This document shows positions 15,036 through 22,950 of a DNA stretch of 35,509 nt, in pieces. The stretch spans positions 1 through 35,509 of the forward strand of contig SFNX01000010.1 in assembly GCA_004552595.1 (NCBI GenBank), read 5' to 3'. Origin of the DNA: Lachnospiraceae bacterium. Its GTDB lineage: Bacteria; Bacillota; Clostridia; Lachnospirales; Lachnospiraceae. The position numbers were made by a program, and so were the translations under genes. Position 1 is the stretch's first letter. Each line of letters starts with the position of its first letter. The notes beneath the pieces are model-generated. The model saw nothing but the letters and a program-made list of their open reading frames with translations, did no database searches and had not been told where the DNA came from.

Positions 15036-15928
15036 ACAATACTGTATCCTTCTTTTGGACTGTAATAATATGCATTAAATGAAAGAATTTCCTGCTCTAA
15101 AAGACTTGTTAAATTAACTTCACGAATCATACTGTTCAAATTATCTCTGTCCATATTTCCTAAGTCAGGAACAAGTAACACCTCATGAATACTGCTCGGA
15201 ATAATGTACACTCCGCTGTACTTTTCCATAATAAATTCATCTAATACATCATCAAAAATCATAGTTACCGCGCCAAAAACCATATCCTTATTTGTCATGA
15301 CATAAATCTTATCGTATGCACTATGAAAATCCGGTTGATTATCAACAACTACTTCCCTATTCTTTTCCATTGACATAATAACTTCTGCAATGTCCCTTTT
15401 GAGGATTTTCATGTTTCGTGTATTATTTGTCGCCACATTAAACAGCTCTTCTTTAGAGATGCCAAGACTTTCAAGGTGGCTGTTTTTAACAAGAACTGTA
15501 GCGTTCATTTCAAGAAAAGCACTCAAATCGCAGTATACAACTAAAGATAAATCAAGGAACTCCCTGCTTGGAACCTGACTTAACAGCTCCTCATTTTTCT
15601 CTGTGTTAATTATTTTAAGAAAAAGTGCATCCTTAATCCTATGAAAATCTGTAAAAAAACTCATATCCGGAATATTAACTTCCCTTGCCGATGAGTCGAT
15701 TTCCAATATCTTACTAATAATTTCAGGCATTTCAGTTCCATCTAAATACTCAATAAGGAACTGCTCAAGGTATATCGTCGGAAGCACCGTATCCTCACCA
15801 TGATTTATTGTAATGCCATGATATTTTACTCCGTTATTCTTTATTGTATCTATAGATGATGCATAATAACCTTCATAATTACTGTTAATATAGTCTGTGA
15901 CTTCCTTAGTAAATTCAAAAATATTCAT
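15032..15928 (-). CDS. DUF5688-family protein, function unknown
   Basis: A 298-residue soluble protein starting MNIFEFTKEVTDYINSNYEG, resembling the DUF5688 family that is abundant, often in several copies, in Lachnospiraceae. Typical features are the N-terminal segment ending NNGVKYHGITI, the middle part with SREFLDLSLVVYCDL and the C-terminal IIPSSIHEVLLVPD. No catalytic motif, signal peptide or membrane helix is visible. An ACAGGAGT site precedes the ATG. It has only 43 bp after the efp terminator, so either a short promoter lies there or it depends on read-through. Its neighbours give no functional hint. Confidence 0.75.
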   Translation of the reverse strand: MNIFEFTKEVTDYINSNYEGYYASSIDTIKNNGVKYHGITINHGEDTVLPTIYLEQFLIEYLDGTEMPEIISKILEIDSSAREVNIPDMSFFTDFHRIKDALFLKIINTEKNEELLSQVPSREFLDLSLVVYCDLSAFLEMNATVLVKNSHLESLGISKEELFNVATNNTRNMKILKRDIAEVIMSMEKNREVVVDNQPDFHSAYDKIYVMTNKDMVFGAVTMIFDDVLDEFIMEKYSGVYIIPSSIHEVLLVPDLGNMDRDNLNSMIREVNLTSLLEQEILSFNAYYYSPKEGYSIV

Positions 15929-15971
15929 TTTACTCCTGTTCCGGCGTTCAGCTTAGCATAAACACAAGAAT

Positions 15972-15999
15972 AAAAAAGGCTTCCCGGAAAAGGAAGCCT
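15972..15999 (-). terminator. Intrinsic terminator of efp
   Basis: Stem AGGCTTCC (15977-15984) with GGAAGCCT (15992-15999), 7-base loop, followed on the minus strand by TTTTTTATTC. It begins about 20 bp after the efp stop. Confidence 0.9.
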
Positions 16000-16017
16000 C
16001 GAAAGTACTGACTTAAA

Positions 16018-16575
16018 TTAAACTCTTGAAAGATACTCACCTGTACGTGTGTCAATCTTAATCTTATCGTTCATTTCAACGAAAAGAGGAACATATACAG
16101 TAGCTCCGGTCTCAACAACTGCCGGCTTTGTAGCACCAGTAGCTGTATCGCCCTTAAATCCAGGCTCTGTATCTGTAATCTCAAGTTCTACGAATAATGG
16201 TGGTTCAACAGCAAATACATTACCATTGTGTGAGCAAATCTTAACCATTTCATTTTCCTTAACAAACTTAAGAGCGTCACCAATCTGCTCTGAGTTAAGT
16301 GCAATCTGCTCATAGTTCTCAGTATTCATAAAGTGGAATAAATCTCCGTCTGAATATAAATACTGCATTTCATTTCTGTCTATACGTGCCTGTGGGAACT
16401 TTTCAGTAGGTCTGAAAGTCTTTTCAACAACACCACCACTGACGATATTTCTAAGTTTTGTTCTAACGAAAGCTGCGCCTTTACCAGGCTTAACATGCTG
16501 AAATTCAACAATCTGAAAAATGCCATTATCCATCTCAAGTGTAATGCCATTCTTGAAATCGCCTGCTGATACCAT
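16018..16575 (-). CDS. efp: Translation elongation factor P
   Basis: A 185-residue, three-domain EF-P, which enters the ribosomal E site and relieves stalling at polyproline stretches. The loop that reaches the peptidyl-transferase centre is KPGKGAAF with Lys32 at the modified position; the following GAAF fits the Lys type, not the Arg/EarP type. The C-terminal domain ends with DTRTGEYLSRV, as expected. Its own promoter (16614-16642) and terminator make it a single-gene unit. Nearby FtsZ contains a PTPTPTPTP run, the kind of sequence that can involve EF-P, although that link is only inferred. Confidence 0.97.
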   Translation of the reverse strand: MVSAGDFKNGITLEMDNGIFQIVEFQHVKPGKGAAFVRTKLRNIVSGGVVEKTFRPTEKFPQARIDRNEMQYLYSDGDLFHFMNTENYEQIALNSEQIGDALKFVKENEMVKICSHNGNVFAVEPPLFVELEITDTEPGFKGDTATGATKPAVVETGATVYVPLFVEMNDKIKIDTRTGEYLSRV

Positions 16576-16613
16576 ACGATTATCCTCCTAAAATTTGCTA
16601 ATAATTCTTATCT

Positions 16614-16642
16614 AGTTTATACTACCGGCGGCATTTTTTCAA
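16614..16642 (-). promoter_or_regulatory. efp promoter
   Basis: TTGAAA (16637-16642), 17-bp spacer, TAAACT (16614-16619), minus strand; a TAGGAGGAT ribosome-binding site follows. The -35 abuts the A7-TGCA-T7 palindrome at the aroQ stop. Confidence 0.55.
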
Positions 16643-16659
16643 CAAAAAAATGCATTTTT

Positions 16660-17109
16660 TTACTCTTCCGGCTGATTTAAATACTCTTTTAAGAAATCAA
16701 TCGCTTCAATATATCCGTCAAGACCTTTTCCTTTTATTACTTTTACACATGCAGGAGCAGTGACAGATTTGTGCCTCCACTCTTCTTCTCTTTTCTCAAT
16801 ATCCGAAATATGAACTTCAACAGTAGGTATCTGAATCGAAGTAATTGCATCATGAATTGCATAACTGTAATGCGCATATGCACCCGGATTTATAATAATT
16901 GCATCGGTGTTATCCCTGTAAGCATCCTGGAGTCTGTCGATAATCTCACCTTCGTGATTACTCTGGAAAATTCTGCAAAGTATATTATCCTGAGCGCATT
17001 TCTTATGAATAAGCTGCCTTAAATAATCAAAATCCGCTGTACCGTAAACCGATACTTCCCTGATTCCAAGAAAATTCAGGTTTGGTCCGTTAACTACTAA
17101 AATTTTCAT
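16660..17109 (-). CDS. aroQ: 3-dehydroquinate dehydratase, type II
   Basis: A 149-residue type II dehydroquinase (dodecameric, flavodoxin-like fold), the third step of the shikimate pathway. Motifs: NGPNLNFLG (7-15), catalytic Tyr22 in VSVYGTADFDYL, IINPGAYAHYSYA (72-84), and EVHISDIEKREEEWRHKS (98-115). The ATG at 17109 is chosen because GAGGAG lies 7 bases upstream inside the end of aroK; an upstream in-frame start would add five residues the family lacks. The gap to aroK is 4 bp, so the two are coupled. Confidence 0.95.
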   Translation of the reverse strand: MKILVVNGPNLNFLGIREVSVYGTADFDYLRQLIHKKCAQDNILCRIFQSNHEGEIIDRLQDAYRDNTDAIIINPGAYAHYSYAIHDAITSIQIPTVEVHISDIEKREEEWRHKSVTAPACVKVIKGKGLDGYIEAIDFLKEYLNQPEE

Positions 17110-17113
17110 TGTT

Positions 17114-17629
17114 TTACTCCTCATCTTTAATTATTTCAGCTACAATTTCAGAAATCTTCTTATCTGATGTTACAATCACACTGTCCGCTGCTTCTTCATA
17201 TATCGGATTTCTTATTTCAAGCATACCATGAACTTTGGCTCTTACTTCGTCCTTTGGTCCTTTAAGAAGCGGTCTTGTATTGTCGTTTTTAAGTCTCTTA
17301 ATTATGTCCGACTCATCCGCCTTTAAGTATATCACCTTACCAAGTCTTTTTAAATAAGCTCTGTTTTCCTCTTTTAACGGAAGCCCGCCTCCGCATGATA
17401 TTACATAACCACTCATCGAATCTGTAATTTCTTTTAGGAGATTAGTTTCTATAGTTCTAAAGTGGCTTTCGCCATATTTTGCAAAAATGTCATTAATCGA
17501 CATCTTTTCCTTCTCAACAATCATTGCATCGGTATCTGCAAATTGCTTGCCGCACTTAGAAGCCAACTGCTTTCCGACTGTAGTTTTGCCGGCTCCCATA
17601 TATCCGATTAATACGTAATTATCAGCCAT
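17114..17629 (-). CDS. aroK: Shikimate kinase
   Basis: A 171-residue monomeric kinase that phosphorylates shikimate at O3 with ATP. Visible motifs: Walker A GYMGAGKTT (9-17), the shikimate-binding DTD at about 31-33, Arg in SHFRTIE, the CGGGLP loop, and the lid around RPLLKGP. The ATG at 17629 has GAGGTG 7 bases upstream and overlaps the aroE stop by 8 bases; an in-frame TTG two codons earlier is less likely. It sits between aroE and aroQ in one transcript. Confidence 0.95.
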   Translation of the reverse strand: MADNYVLIGYMGAGKTTVGKQLASKCGKQFADTDAMIVEKEKMSINDIFAKYGESHFRTIETNLLKEITDSMSGYVISCGGGLPLKEENRAYLKRLGKVIYLKADESDIIKRLKNDNTRPLLKGPKDEVRAKVHGMLEIRNPIYEEAADSVIVTSDKKISEIVAEIIKDEE

Positions 17630-18482
17630 TTTCAAGCACCTCTTTAACGCCTTGAACTATTTTTTCAGGAACGCTTAACTCATTCCAAAGTTCATATGCG
17701 ATAATGCCCTGATACATAAGCATCTTAAGCCCGTTATAAGCCTTAGCACCGCTTTTTCTTACAAGATTAATAAACTCAGTATCATCGCGATAAATCAGAT
17801 CAACCCCATACTTAACCTTATCATAAAATGCAGTGTCATTAATAACTGCCTTATCTGTATCAGCAAGACCAATTTTTGTACACTGAAATACTATAAGTTC
17901 ATCTTCTTTAATGCTGTTATACTCATCAATCGGAAGTGTAATTACTTTTGTAAAAAGGCCTTCGCTGACAATATATTTGTTTAGGTCAGCCGCTATATCT
18001 TCTGCCTTACTTACAGTTCTGTTAAGAATATAGAGCTTCTTAACCTTATTCCTTACACACATAAATGCTGCCGCTCTGGCAGCACCGCCTGCACCAAGTA
18101 ATACGGCAGTCTCACCGTTAAGATTAATTCCTTCTGACAAAACCGCTCTTTCAAGCCCAAGCATATCGGTATTGTATCCCTTATACCCTTCTTTTGTTCT
18201 GACAAGTGTATTTACTGCCCCAATGCGTTCTGCTATCGGGTCAATATCACTAAGAGATTCAATAACATCAGTTTTGTATGGCACCGTAATATTCATCCCG
18301 ACAATACCAAGTTCAAAGGCGCCTTTTACTGCCGTTTTAATATCACCTGTTACTTCAAATGGCACATATACCATGTTAATATCAAGCTTTTCAGAAATGT
18401 AGTTGTGAATCCGTGGCGACTTAGTATGACGCACCGGATTTCCTATTATTCCTATTACTCTTGTATTTCCGTCAATTTTCAT
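17622..18482 (-). CDS. aroE: Shikimate dehydrogenase (NADP)
   Basis: A 286-residue enzyme reducing 3-dehydroshikimate to shikimate. Substrate residues are present: Ser22 (HTKSPRIHN), catalytic Lys70 (NITVPYKTD), Asn91 (AVNTL) and Asp106 (YNTDMLG). The NADP domain has LLGAGGAARAAAF (128-140) and the NRT motif (153-156) that binds the 2'-phosphate. Its start overlaps the end of yqeG by 11 bases. Length and layout are typical; quinate dehydrogenase activity cannot be excluded but context favours biosynthesis. Confidence 0.95.
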   Translation of the reverse strand: MKIDGNTRVIGIIGNPVRHTKSPRIHNYISEKLDINMVYVPFEVTGDIKTAVKGAFELGIVGMNITVPYKTDVIESLSDIDPIAERIGAVNTLVRTKEGYKGYNTDMLGLERAVLSEGINLNGETAVLLGAGGAARAAAFMCVRNKVKKLYILNRTVSKAEDIAADLNKYIVSEGLFTKVITLPIDEYNSIKEDELIVFQCTKIGLADTDKAVINDTAFYDKVKYGVDLIYRDDTEFINLVRKSGAKAYNGLKMLMYQGIIAYELWNELSVPEKIVQGVKEVLENG

Positions 18483-18984
18483 TCTTCTTTCTCCTTAAAT
18501 AAAAGAAAAGAACAATTGCTTCAAGCTTTCTCTTTAGAACAATTTGTATTTCTTCATGAGGATCTATTGGCTTCACCAATATATTCTTCATGTTGCATAA
18601 TTTTGCCCCGAATATATCTGTAAAAAGCTGGTCTCCGATAAAGAGAGTTGATGACAAATCAGTCCCCATCATCTTCATTGCCTTAATATAGCCCTTCTTA
18701 AGCGGTTTTCCCGCTTTATGGATGTAATTAACATTCACCGAATCGTTAAACATCTTGACTCTTGCTTCTTTATTATTTGACAAAAGAGTTATTTTAAAGC
18801 CAATACTTTTAAGCCTTTCAAAAAGACGTATTACTCTTTCATCGGCAGGAAAGCCATGTTCAACAAGCGTATTGTCGATATCATAGATAAGGCCTCTGAT
18901 TCCGCTTTCATACAGGCCTTCATAATCAATCTCATACGCACTGTCTTTTATTTCATCAGGGTAAAAAACACTTAATAAACACAT
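18472..18984 (-). CDS. YqeG-family HAD-IIIA phosphatase
   Basis: A 170-residue HAD-superfamily protein of the YqeG group. Motif I is YDIDNTLV with Asp35 and Asp37, motif II is TLLSNN, the lysine of motif III is in HKAGKPLKKG, and motif IV is GDQLFTDIFGA. In Firmicutes yqeG often precedes aro and GTPase genes; its substrate is unknown. The only upstream in-frame ATG sits 6 bases after a TATAAT box, with no ribosome-binding site, so the transcript appears to begin at or within a base or two of the start codon (leaderless). It heads the yqeG-aroE-aroK-aroQ unit. Confidence 0.88.
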   Translation of the reverse strand: MCLLSVFYPDEIKDSAYEIDYEGLYESGIRGLIYDIDNTLVEHGFPADERVIRLFERLKSIGFKITLLSNNKEARVKMFNDSVNVNYIHKAGKPLKKGYIKAMKMMGTDLSSTLFIGDQLFTDIFGAKLCNMKNILVKPIDPHEEIQIVLKRKLEAIVLFFYLRRKKNEN

Positions 18985-18990
18985 AAGGAA

Positions 18991-19019
18991 ATTATATCAA
19001 ATATAGCACTTAATTTGAA
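18991..19019 (-). promoter_or_regulatory. Promoter of the yqeG-aroEKQ unit, predicting a leaderless transcript
   Basis: TTCAAA (19014-19019), 17-bp spacer, TATAAT (18991-18996), minus strand. Six bases separate the -10 from the yqeG ATG, which places the start codon at the expected +1. The -35 begins right after the U-tract of the preceding terminator. Confidence 0.65.
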
Positions 19020-19028
19020 GAAAAATAA

Positions 19029-19048
19029 AAGACCTCGAAAGAGGTCTT
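19029..19048 (-). terminator. Intrinsic terminator of the small unknown gene
   Basis: Perfect 8-bp stem AAGACCTC/GAGGTCTT with a 4-base loop, followed on the minus strand by TTATTTTT. It starts 25 bp past the stop at 19073 and ends just before the yqeG promoter. Confidence 0.85.
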
Positions 19049-19072
19049 ATTTATAATATATGAATTAATAAA

Positions 19073-19480
19073 TTATTTACGAATAACGATACCGTCTGCG
19101 TCATCGACAAGTATGTTGCTATCACCTACGAAATACTGGAACTGCTGAAGTGACTGATCCTTCTCCATAGTTGAAACAGCCTTCTGGATCTCTGAGTTCA
19201 TGAAATTTTCATCAATCCCGGATAAAGAAAATGCTTCTCTTCTTGAAAAATCTTTTGATATATCTTCAAGATTGTAGCCGCTTCTTCTGCGCATACCCTC
19301 AAGGTTAAGATTAACCTTAAGCTCAGGCTTATTCTCCTCTGCAGGCTTCTCGTTTACAGCAACAGATTCTTCTGCCGGCTTTGTGTTTACCGGTTTTACT
19401 GAGCTAACAGCCTGGTCGTTTACACTTATTCTGTTGTATCTCGACATCATGTCGAATGACCCTAATCCATTAATAGCCAT
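19073..19480 (-). CDS. Small conserved-looking protein of unknown function
   Basis: A 135-residue, probably cytoplasmic protein beginning MAINGLGSFDMMSRYNRISV. The middle (about 25-60) is a low-complexity Pro/Glu/Lys/Val linker with two NEKPAEE/TKPAEE-like repeats. The C-terminal half (about 65-135) looks folded: EGMRRRSGYNLEDISKDF, then a helix ending STMEKDQSLQQFQYFVGDSN and a final DGIVIRK. No known catalytic motif, signal peptide or membrane helix. The ATG at 19480 is chosen since AGGGG lies 8 bases upstream; a GTG at 19489 is too close to it. It is a single-gene unit with its own promoter and terminator. I do not recognise the family. Confidence 0.75.
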   Translation of the reverse strand: MAINGLGSFDMMSRYNRISVNDQAVSSVKPVNTKPAEESVAVNEKPAEENKPELKVNLNLEGMRRRSGYNLEDISKDFSRREAFSLSGIDENFMNSEIQKAVSTMEKDQSLQQFQYFVGDSNILVDDADGIVIRK

Positions 19481-19502
19481 CTTACTCACCCCTAAGTTTC
19501 TA

Positions 19503-19519
19503 ATGTAAATCGTTTACAT
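19503..19519. promoter_or_regulatory. 17-bp palindrome in the leader of the small unknown gene
   Basis: ATGTAAA-TCG-TTTACAT, perfect 7-bp arms, lying between the predicted transcript start (about 19532) and the ribosome-binding site of the gene starting at 19480. It could be an operator or a weak RNA hairpin. Confidence 0.45.
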
Positions 19520-19538
19520 AAGAAGTTCCCTTGGATTT

Positions 19539-19567
19539 ATTCTACTAAACTTTTTGCGTCCTTGCAA
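19539..19567 (-). promoter_or_regulatory. Promoter of the small unknown gene
   Basis: TTGCAA (19562-19567), 17-bp spacer, TAGAAT (19539-19544), minus strand. A weaker sigma-28-like match (TTAA at 19596-19599, 15-bp spacer, GTCGATAA at 19573-19580) lies just upstream. Confidence 0.6.
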
Positions 19568-19633
19568 CATAATTATCGACATATTTTCCGTTTTATTAAC
19601 CCCTAATTTGAATTTTTATTATTTTGTGATATT

Positions 19634-20359
19634 TTATTCGTAACTTAACTTAAAAAAGTCAGAATGTATTATTTCTTCATCCGTCCCCTTTTTAATGATC
19701 CTTCCCTTTTCCATAATCATAATATTATCGCAAAGCTGATATACAACCTTTAAATCATGGGAAATGAATAAAACTGCCACGCCGTATTTCTTATTTACTT
19801 CCTTAAACAGTCTCATAATCTGAGCCTGAACCGTAACATCCAGAGCGGATACCGGCTCATCGGCTATTAAAAGCTTTGGCTTAAGCATAAGTGCCTGTCC
19901 AATGCACACACGCTGCCTCTGTCCTCCCGAAAGCTCATTCGGAAATCTGTCCCTATACTCATCTGACAGTCCTATATCTGAAAGCATTTCGGAAACTCTT
20001 TTATTAAGCTCCTCTTTATCATTTAACCCCGATATTCTAAGAGGCTCCATTAAAATATCAGACACGGTCATCTTGGGATTTAGAGAGCCTTTAGGATCCT
20101 GGAATATCATTTGCGGCTTATCGGAATAATGAATAATTTCACCATCTATATCATTATTTATATGAAGAATTGCTTTTCCTAAAGATGATTTTCCGCATCC
20201 ACTACCACCGACAAGTCCAAGCATCTCTCCCTCATGTATGTCAAATGATGCGTCAAATACAACCTGCTTACGCTTATCTTCTCTTTTTGAAAACAACTTG
20301 GCATCATTTTTCTTATAAAAAATATTCAATTTTTCAACATGAAGAATAACATCTGTCAT
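19634..20359 (-). CDS. Peptide/nickel-type ABC transporter ATP-binding protein (OppF/DppF-like)
   Basis: A 241-residue ATPase with Walker A GGSGCGKSS (about 50-58), the Q-loop in QMIFQDPKGSLNP, signature LSGGQRQR, Walker B LLIADEPVSALD and the H-loop at FISHD. The QDPxxSLNP motif is specific to the oligopeptide/dipeptide/nickel family. It is shorter than typical OppF (about 300-330) because it stops soon after the H-loop region and lacks the C-terminal oligopeptide extension. It is the last gene of the five-gene importer operon, 53 bp after its partner. No terminator is evident after it. Confidence 0.92.
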   Translation of the reverse strand: MTDVILHVEKLNIFYKKNDAKLFSKREDKRKQVVFDASFDIHEGEMLGLVGGSGCGKSSLGKAILHINNDIDGEIIHYSDKPQMIFQDPKGSLNPKMTVSDILMEPLRISGLNDKEELNKRVSEMLSDIGLSDEYRDRFPNELSGGQRQRVCIGQALMLKPKLLIADEPVSALDVTVQAQIMRLFKEVNKKYGVAVLFISHDLKVVYQLCDNIMIMEKGRIIKKGTDEEIIHSDFFKLSYE

Positions 20360-20412
20360 TAATTAAACTCCCTGTCAGTTCTCATATATCAAATAATACG
20401 AGTTCAATATAA

Positions 20413-21198
20413 CTAAAGCTTTGTAAATGTAGGTATCGATTTTATAAGCGTCTTTGTATATTCTTCCTTTGGATTGTCAAAGACATCATCAGTCAATCCT
20501 TCTTCAACTATTCTTCCGTTATACATTACGAGTACTCTTTTACAAAGTTTTCTCACAACCGACAAATCATGCGAAATAAATAGAATTGCCGTTCCTTTTT
20601 CTTTATTTATTTTAATAAGCAACTCAAGAATCTGTTCCTGAACATTGACATCAAGTGCCGTAGTAGGCTCATCCGCAATTAATAGCTTAGGCTCGCAAAT
20701 CAACGCCGAAGCAATCATAACTCTCTGTCGCATACCGCCCGAAAGCTCATGTGGATATTTATTATAGATGCTTTCAGGATCATCAAGCTCTACCTCTTCA
20801 AGCATTTTAATTGCAAGTGACTTCATCTCATCCTTTGAAAGATTCTTATGAATTCTTAAGCTTTCCTCTACCTGCCATCCGATTTTTTTAAGCGGATTAA
20901 GAGCACTCATAGGTTCCTGGAAAATCATGGCAATGTCATTACCCTGAACCTTACGAATTTCATTTCTTGGAGCTTTAAGCATATCTGTATTGCAAAACAA
21001 AATGCTTCCTCTCTTTGTCATGTCTTTTCTCGATAAAAGTCCGGCAATTGCAAGTGCTGACATTGACTTTCCGGAGCCCGACTCACCTACAAGTCCAACA
21101 ATTTCACCTTCCTCCATATGAAGGTCAAAATCATATACGACGGTTTCTGCCATGTCATGATCATTAAATTCAATATTAAGGTCTATTACATCAAGCAT
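20413..21198 (-). CDS. Peptide/nickel-type ABC transporter ATP-binding protein (OppD/DppD-like)
   Basis: A 261-residue ATPase: Walker A GESGSGKSMSA (38-48), Q-loop in AMIFQEPMSALNPL, signature LSGGMRQR, Walker B LLIADEPTTALD, and FISHDLSVV with the switch His. It forms the heterodimeric motor with the following gene and docks on the two permeases. The C-terminal extension with Fe-S or peptide-family cysteines seen in longer OppD proteins is missing; the protein ends at YTKTLIKSIPTF. It overlaps the permease gene upstream by 8 bases, showing translational coupling. Confidence 0.93.
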   Translation of the reverse strand: MLDVIDLNIEFNDHDMAETVVYDFDLHMEEGEIVGLVGESGSGKSMSALAIAGLLSRKDMTKRGSILFCNTDMLKAPRNEIRKVQGNDIAMIFQEPMSALNPLKKIGWQVEESLRIHKNLSKDEMKSLAIKMLEEVELDDPESIYNKYPHELSGGMRQRVMIASALICEPKLLIADEPTTALDVNVQEQILELLIKINKEKGTAILFISHDLSVVRKLCKRVLVMYNGRIVEEGLTDDVFDNPKEEYTKTLIKSIPTFTKL

Positions 21199-22000
21199 TT
21201 ATGTACTCCTTGAAACCATCGGAAAACAGTGAAAAAGAAACAATCAGTAAAACCATAAATCCGCCTGTCAAAAATGTATAAGACGGATGCGAAAATACAA
21301 AGCTCTGTGAATCAGACAAAAGTGTTCCAAGCGACGCGTTTGGCGGCTGGACACCGATACCAAGGAAGCTAAGCCCCGCTTCCGCAAGCACAGCATTGTT
21401 AAATCCAATTACTACCGTAGAAAAAATAACAGGAAATACGTTTGGAAGAATATGCCTGGTGATTATTCTTAAATTACGTGCGCCCATAAGCTTTGCACTC
21501 GTCACATAATCAAGCCCCTTAATACGAAGATACTCACTCCTTATTATTCTTGCATAGCTTGGGACAAATACAATACCTAGTGAAATCATCACATTTATCT
21601 GTCCCGGCCCAAAAGCACTCAAAAATACAAGCGCAAGTAAAATACTCGGAAACGCTAATACAGCATCATTAAATCTCATAAGTATTTCATCTAATATCCC
21701 ACCGTAATACCCGGTAAGCGCACCGATAATTATTCCAAAGAACAATCCAATTATGTTAGTTCCAATTGCAATAAATATCGTAATTTTGGTTCCTGCCATA
21801 ACTCTTGAAAAAATATCCCTTCCAAAGTTATCACATCCCATAATATGCTTAAATGAAATACCCGCAAATTTATCACTTGAATTCATTGCTGCCGGGTCAT
21901 ATGGAGTGTATATAAGCGAAACCAATGCAATTATCAAAAATATGATAGAAAGAAAAGCTCCTATTATTAGTTTTTTATTAGATAATAGCTTTTTATTCAT
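21191..22000 (-). CDS. Peptide/nickel-type ABC transporter permease (DppC/OppC-like)
   Basis: A 269-residue inner-membrane permease with an N-terminal helix (KLIIGAFLSIIFLIIALVSL), the family segment HIMGCDNFGRDIFSRVMAGT before the core helices, and the EAA loop near EAGLSFLGIGVQPPNASLG. The ATG at 22000 is used: GAGG lies 7 bases upstream and it overlaps the upstream permease gene by 8 bases; an in-frame TTG at 22018 would add six residues. Substrate cannot be told from the permease. Confidence 0.92.
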   Translation of the reverse strand: MNKKLLSNKKLIIGAFLSIIFLIIALVSLIYTPYDPAAMNSSDKFAGISFKHIMGCDNFGRDIFSRVMAGTKITIFIAIGTNIIGLFFGIIIGALTGYYGGILDEILMRFNDAVLAFPSILLALVFLSAFGPGQINVMISLGIVFVPSYARIIRSEYLRIKGLDYVTSAKLMGARNLRIITRHILPNVFPVIFSTVVIGFNNAVLAEAGLSFLGIGVQPPNASLGTLLSDSQSFVFSHPSYTFLTGGFMVLLIVSFSLFSDGFKEYINA

Positions 22001-22934
22001 CTTCAATCCTCGGATCAATTACTCTGTAAAGCACATCCACCAAAAGATTAATAACAACTACAATTACTACAATCAATACAATTATTGCCTGTACTACCGG
22101 ATAGTCTCTGTTTGATATCGAAGTAACTAGCAGTCTGCCAAGTCCGGGAATTGAAAACACCTGTTCTACAATTAAGCTTCCCGCAACTATATCAGAAAGT
22201 GTCATCCCAAGAAAAGTAATAACCGGAATAAACGCATTTTTTAATACGTGTTTATACATAACAGCTGTTGTTGTATTCCCTCTGCTGTAAGCAGTTCTAA
22301 CATAGTCCTTTCCTGCTTCTGATAAAATTGACATCTTAAGCATCCTGATTGTCATTGCAGATTTAGGAAGCGCTATCGCAATAGCCGGAAAGATCAAATA
22401 TAATATAAACTCTCCAAAGCTTCTTTTATACGAAACAAAGCCTCCCGGAACAAATAATCTTAAAACAATTCCAAAAAAGTATGTAATAAGCATTCCCGAA
22501 AAGAATGGAGGAATTGCCATAAGGACCTGATTAATACAATCAACTGCTTTTGAAACAATACTTCCGTCATGCTCAGTAATATAAAGTCCCAACGGAACCG
22601 ACATAATCATAATAAATATAAATGATAAAATAGTAAGTGTTATTGTAATCGGAAATTTATCTGCAATCATTGCCTTAACGCTTAAGCTGTACGAATATGA
22701 CGTTCCCATATCTCCGAATATAAAATCTTTTATCCAGCTTACAAATCTTACTAATAACGGTCTGTTAAGCCCCATCTCTTCCCTTAGTGCCATAACCTTT
22801 TCAGGTGTCGCCTGTGTACCAAGCTTTGCAACTGCAGGATCACCGGGAATTATGCTGAATGCAAGAAATACAAAAAAGGAGACTAAAAGAACTGTGATAA
22901 GCATAGTCGCCGTTTTTTTAATCACGTATTTCAT
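21993..22934 (-). CDS. Peptide/nickel-type ABC transporter permease (DppB/OppB-like)
   Basis: A 313-residue permease with the typical N-terminal helix, the DppB-family block PGDPAVAKLGTQATPEKV (about 30-47), LREEMGLNRPLLVRF, and the C-terminal segment VEQVFSIPGLGRLLVTSISNRDYPVVQ. Six transmembrane helices are expected. It lies between the binding-protein gene (16 bp gap) and the second permease (8-base overlap). Confidence 0.93.
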   Translation of the reverse strand: MKYVIKKTATMLITVLLVSFFVFLAFSIIPGDPAVAKLGTQATPEKVMALREEMGLNRPLLVRFVSWIKDFIFGDMGTSYSYSLSVKAMIADKFPITITLTILSFIFIMIMSVPLGLYITEHDGSIVSKAVDCINQVLMAIPPFFSGMLITYFFGIVLRLFVPGGFVSYKRSFGEFILYLIFPAIAIALPKSAMTIRMLKMSILSEAGKDYVRTAYSRGNTTTAVMYKHVLKNAFIPVITFLGMTLSDIVAGSLIVEQVFSIPGLGRLLVTSISNRDYPVVQAIIVLIVVIVVVINLLVDVLYRVIDPRIEDE

Positions 22935-22950
22935 TTTAGCCTCCTTTTTA

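Noticed and set aside
16644..16661. A7-TGCA-T7 palindrome at the aroQ stop, a possible terminator
   Set aside because: The stem is only A-T pairs around a four-base loop and overlaps the stop codon; too weak to call a terminator without transcript data.
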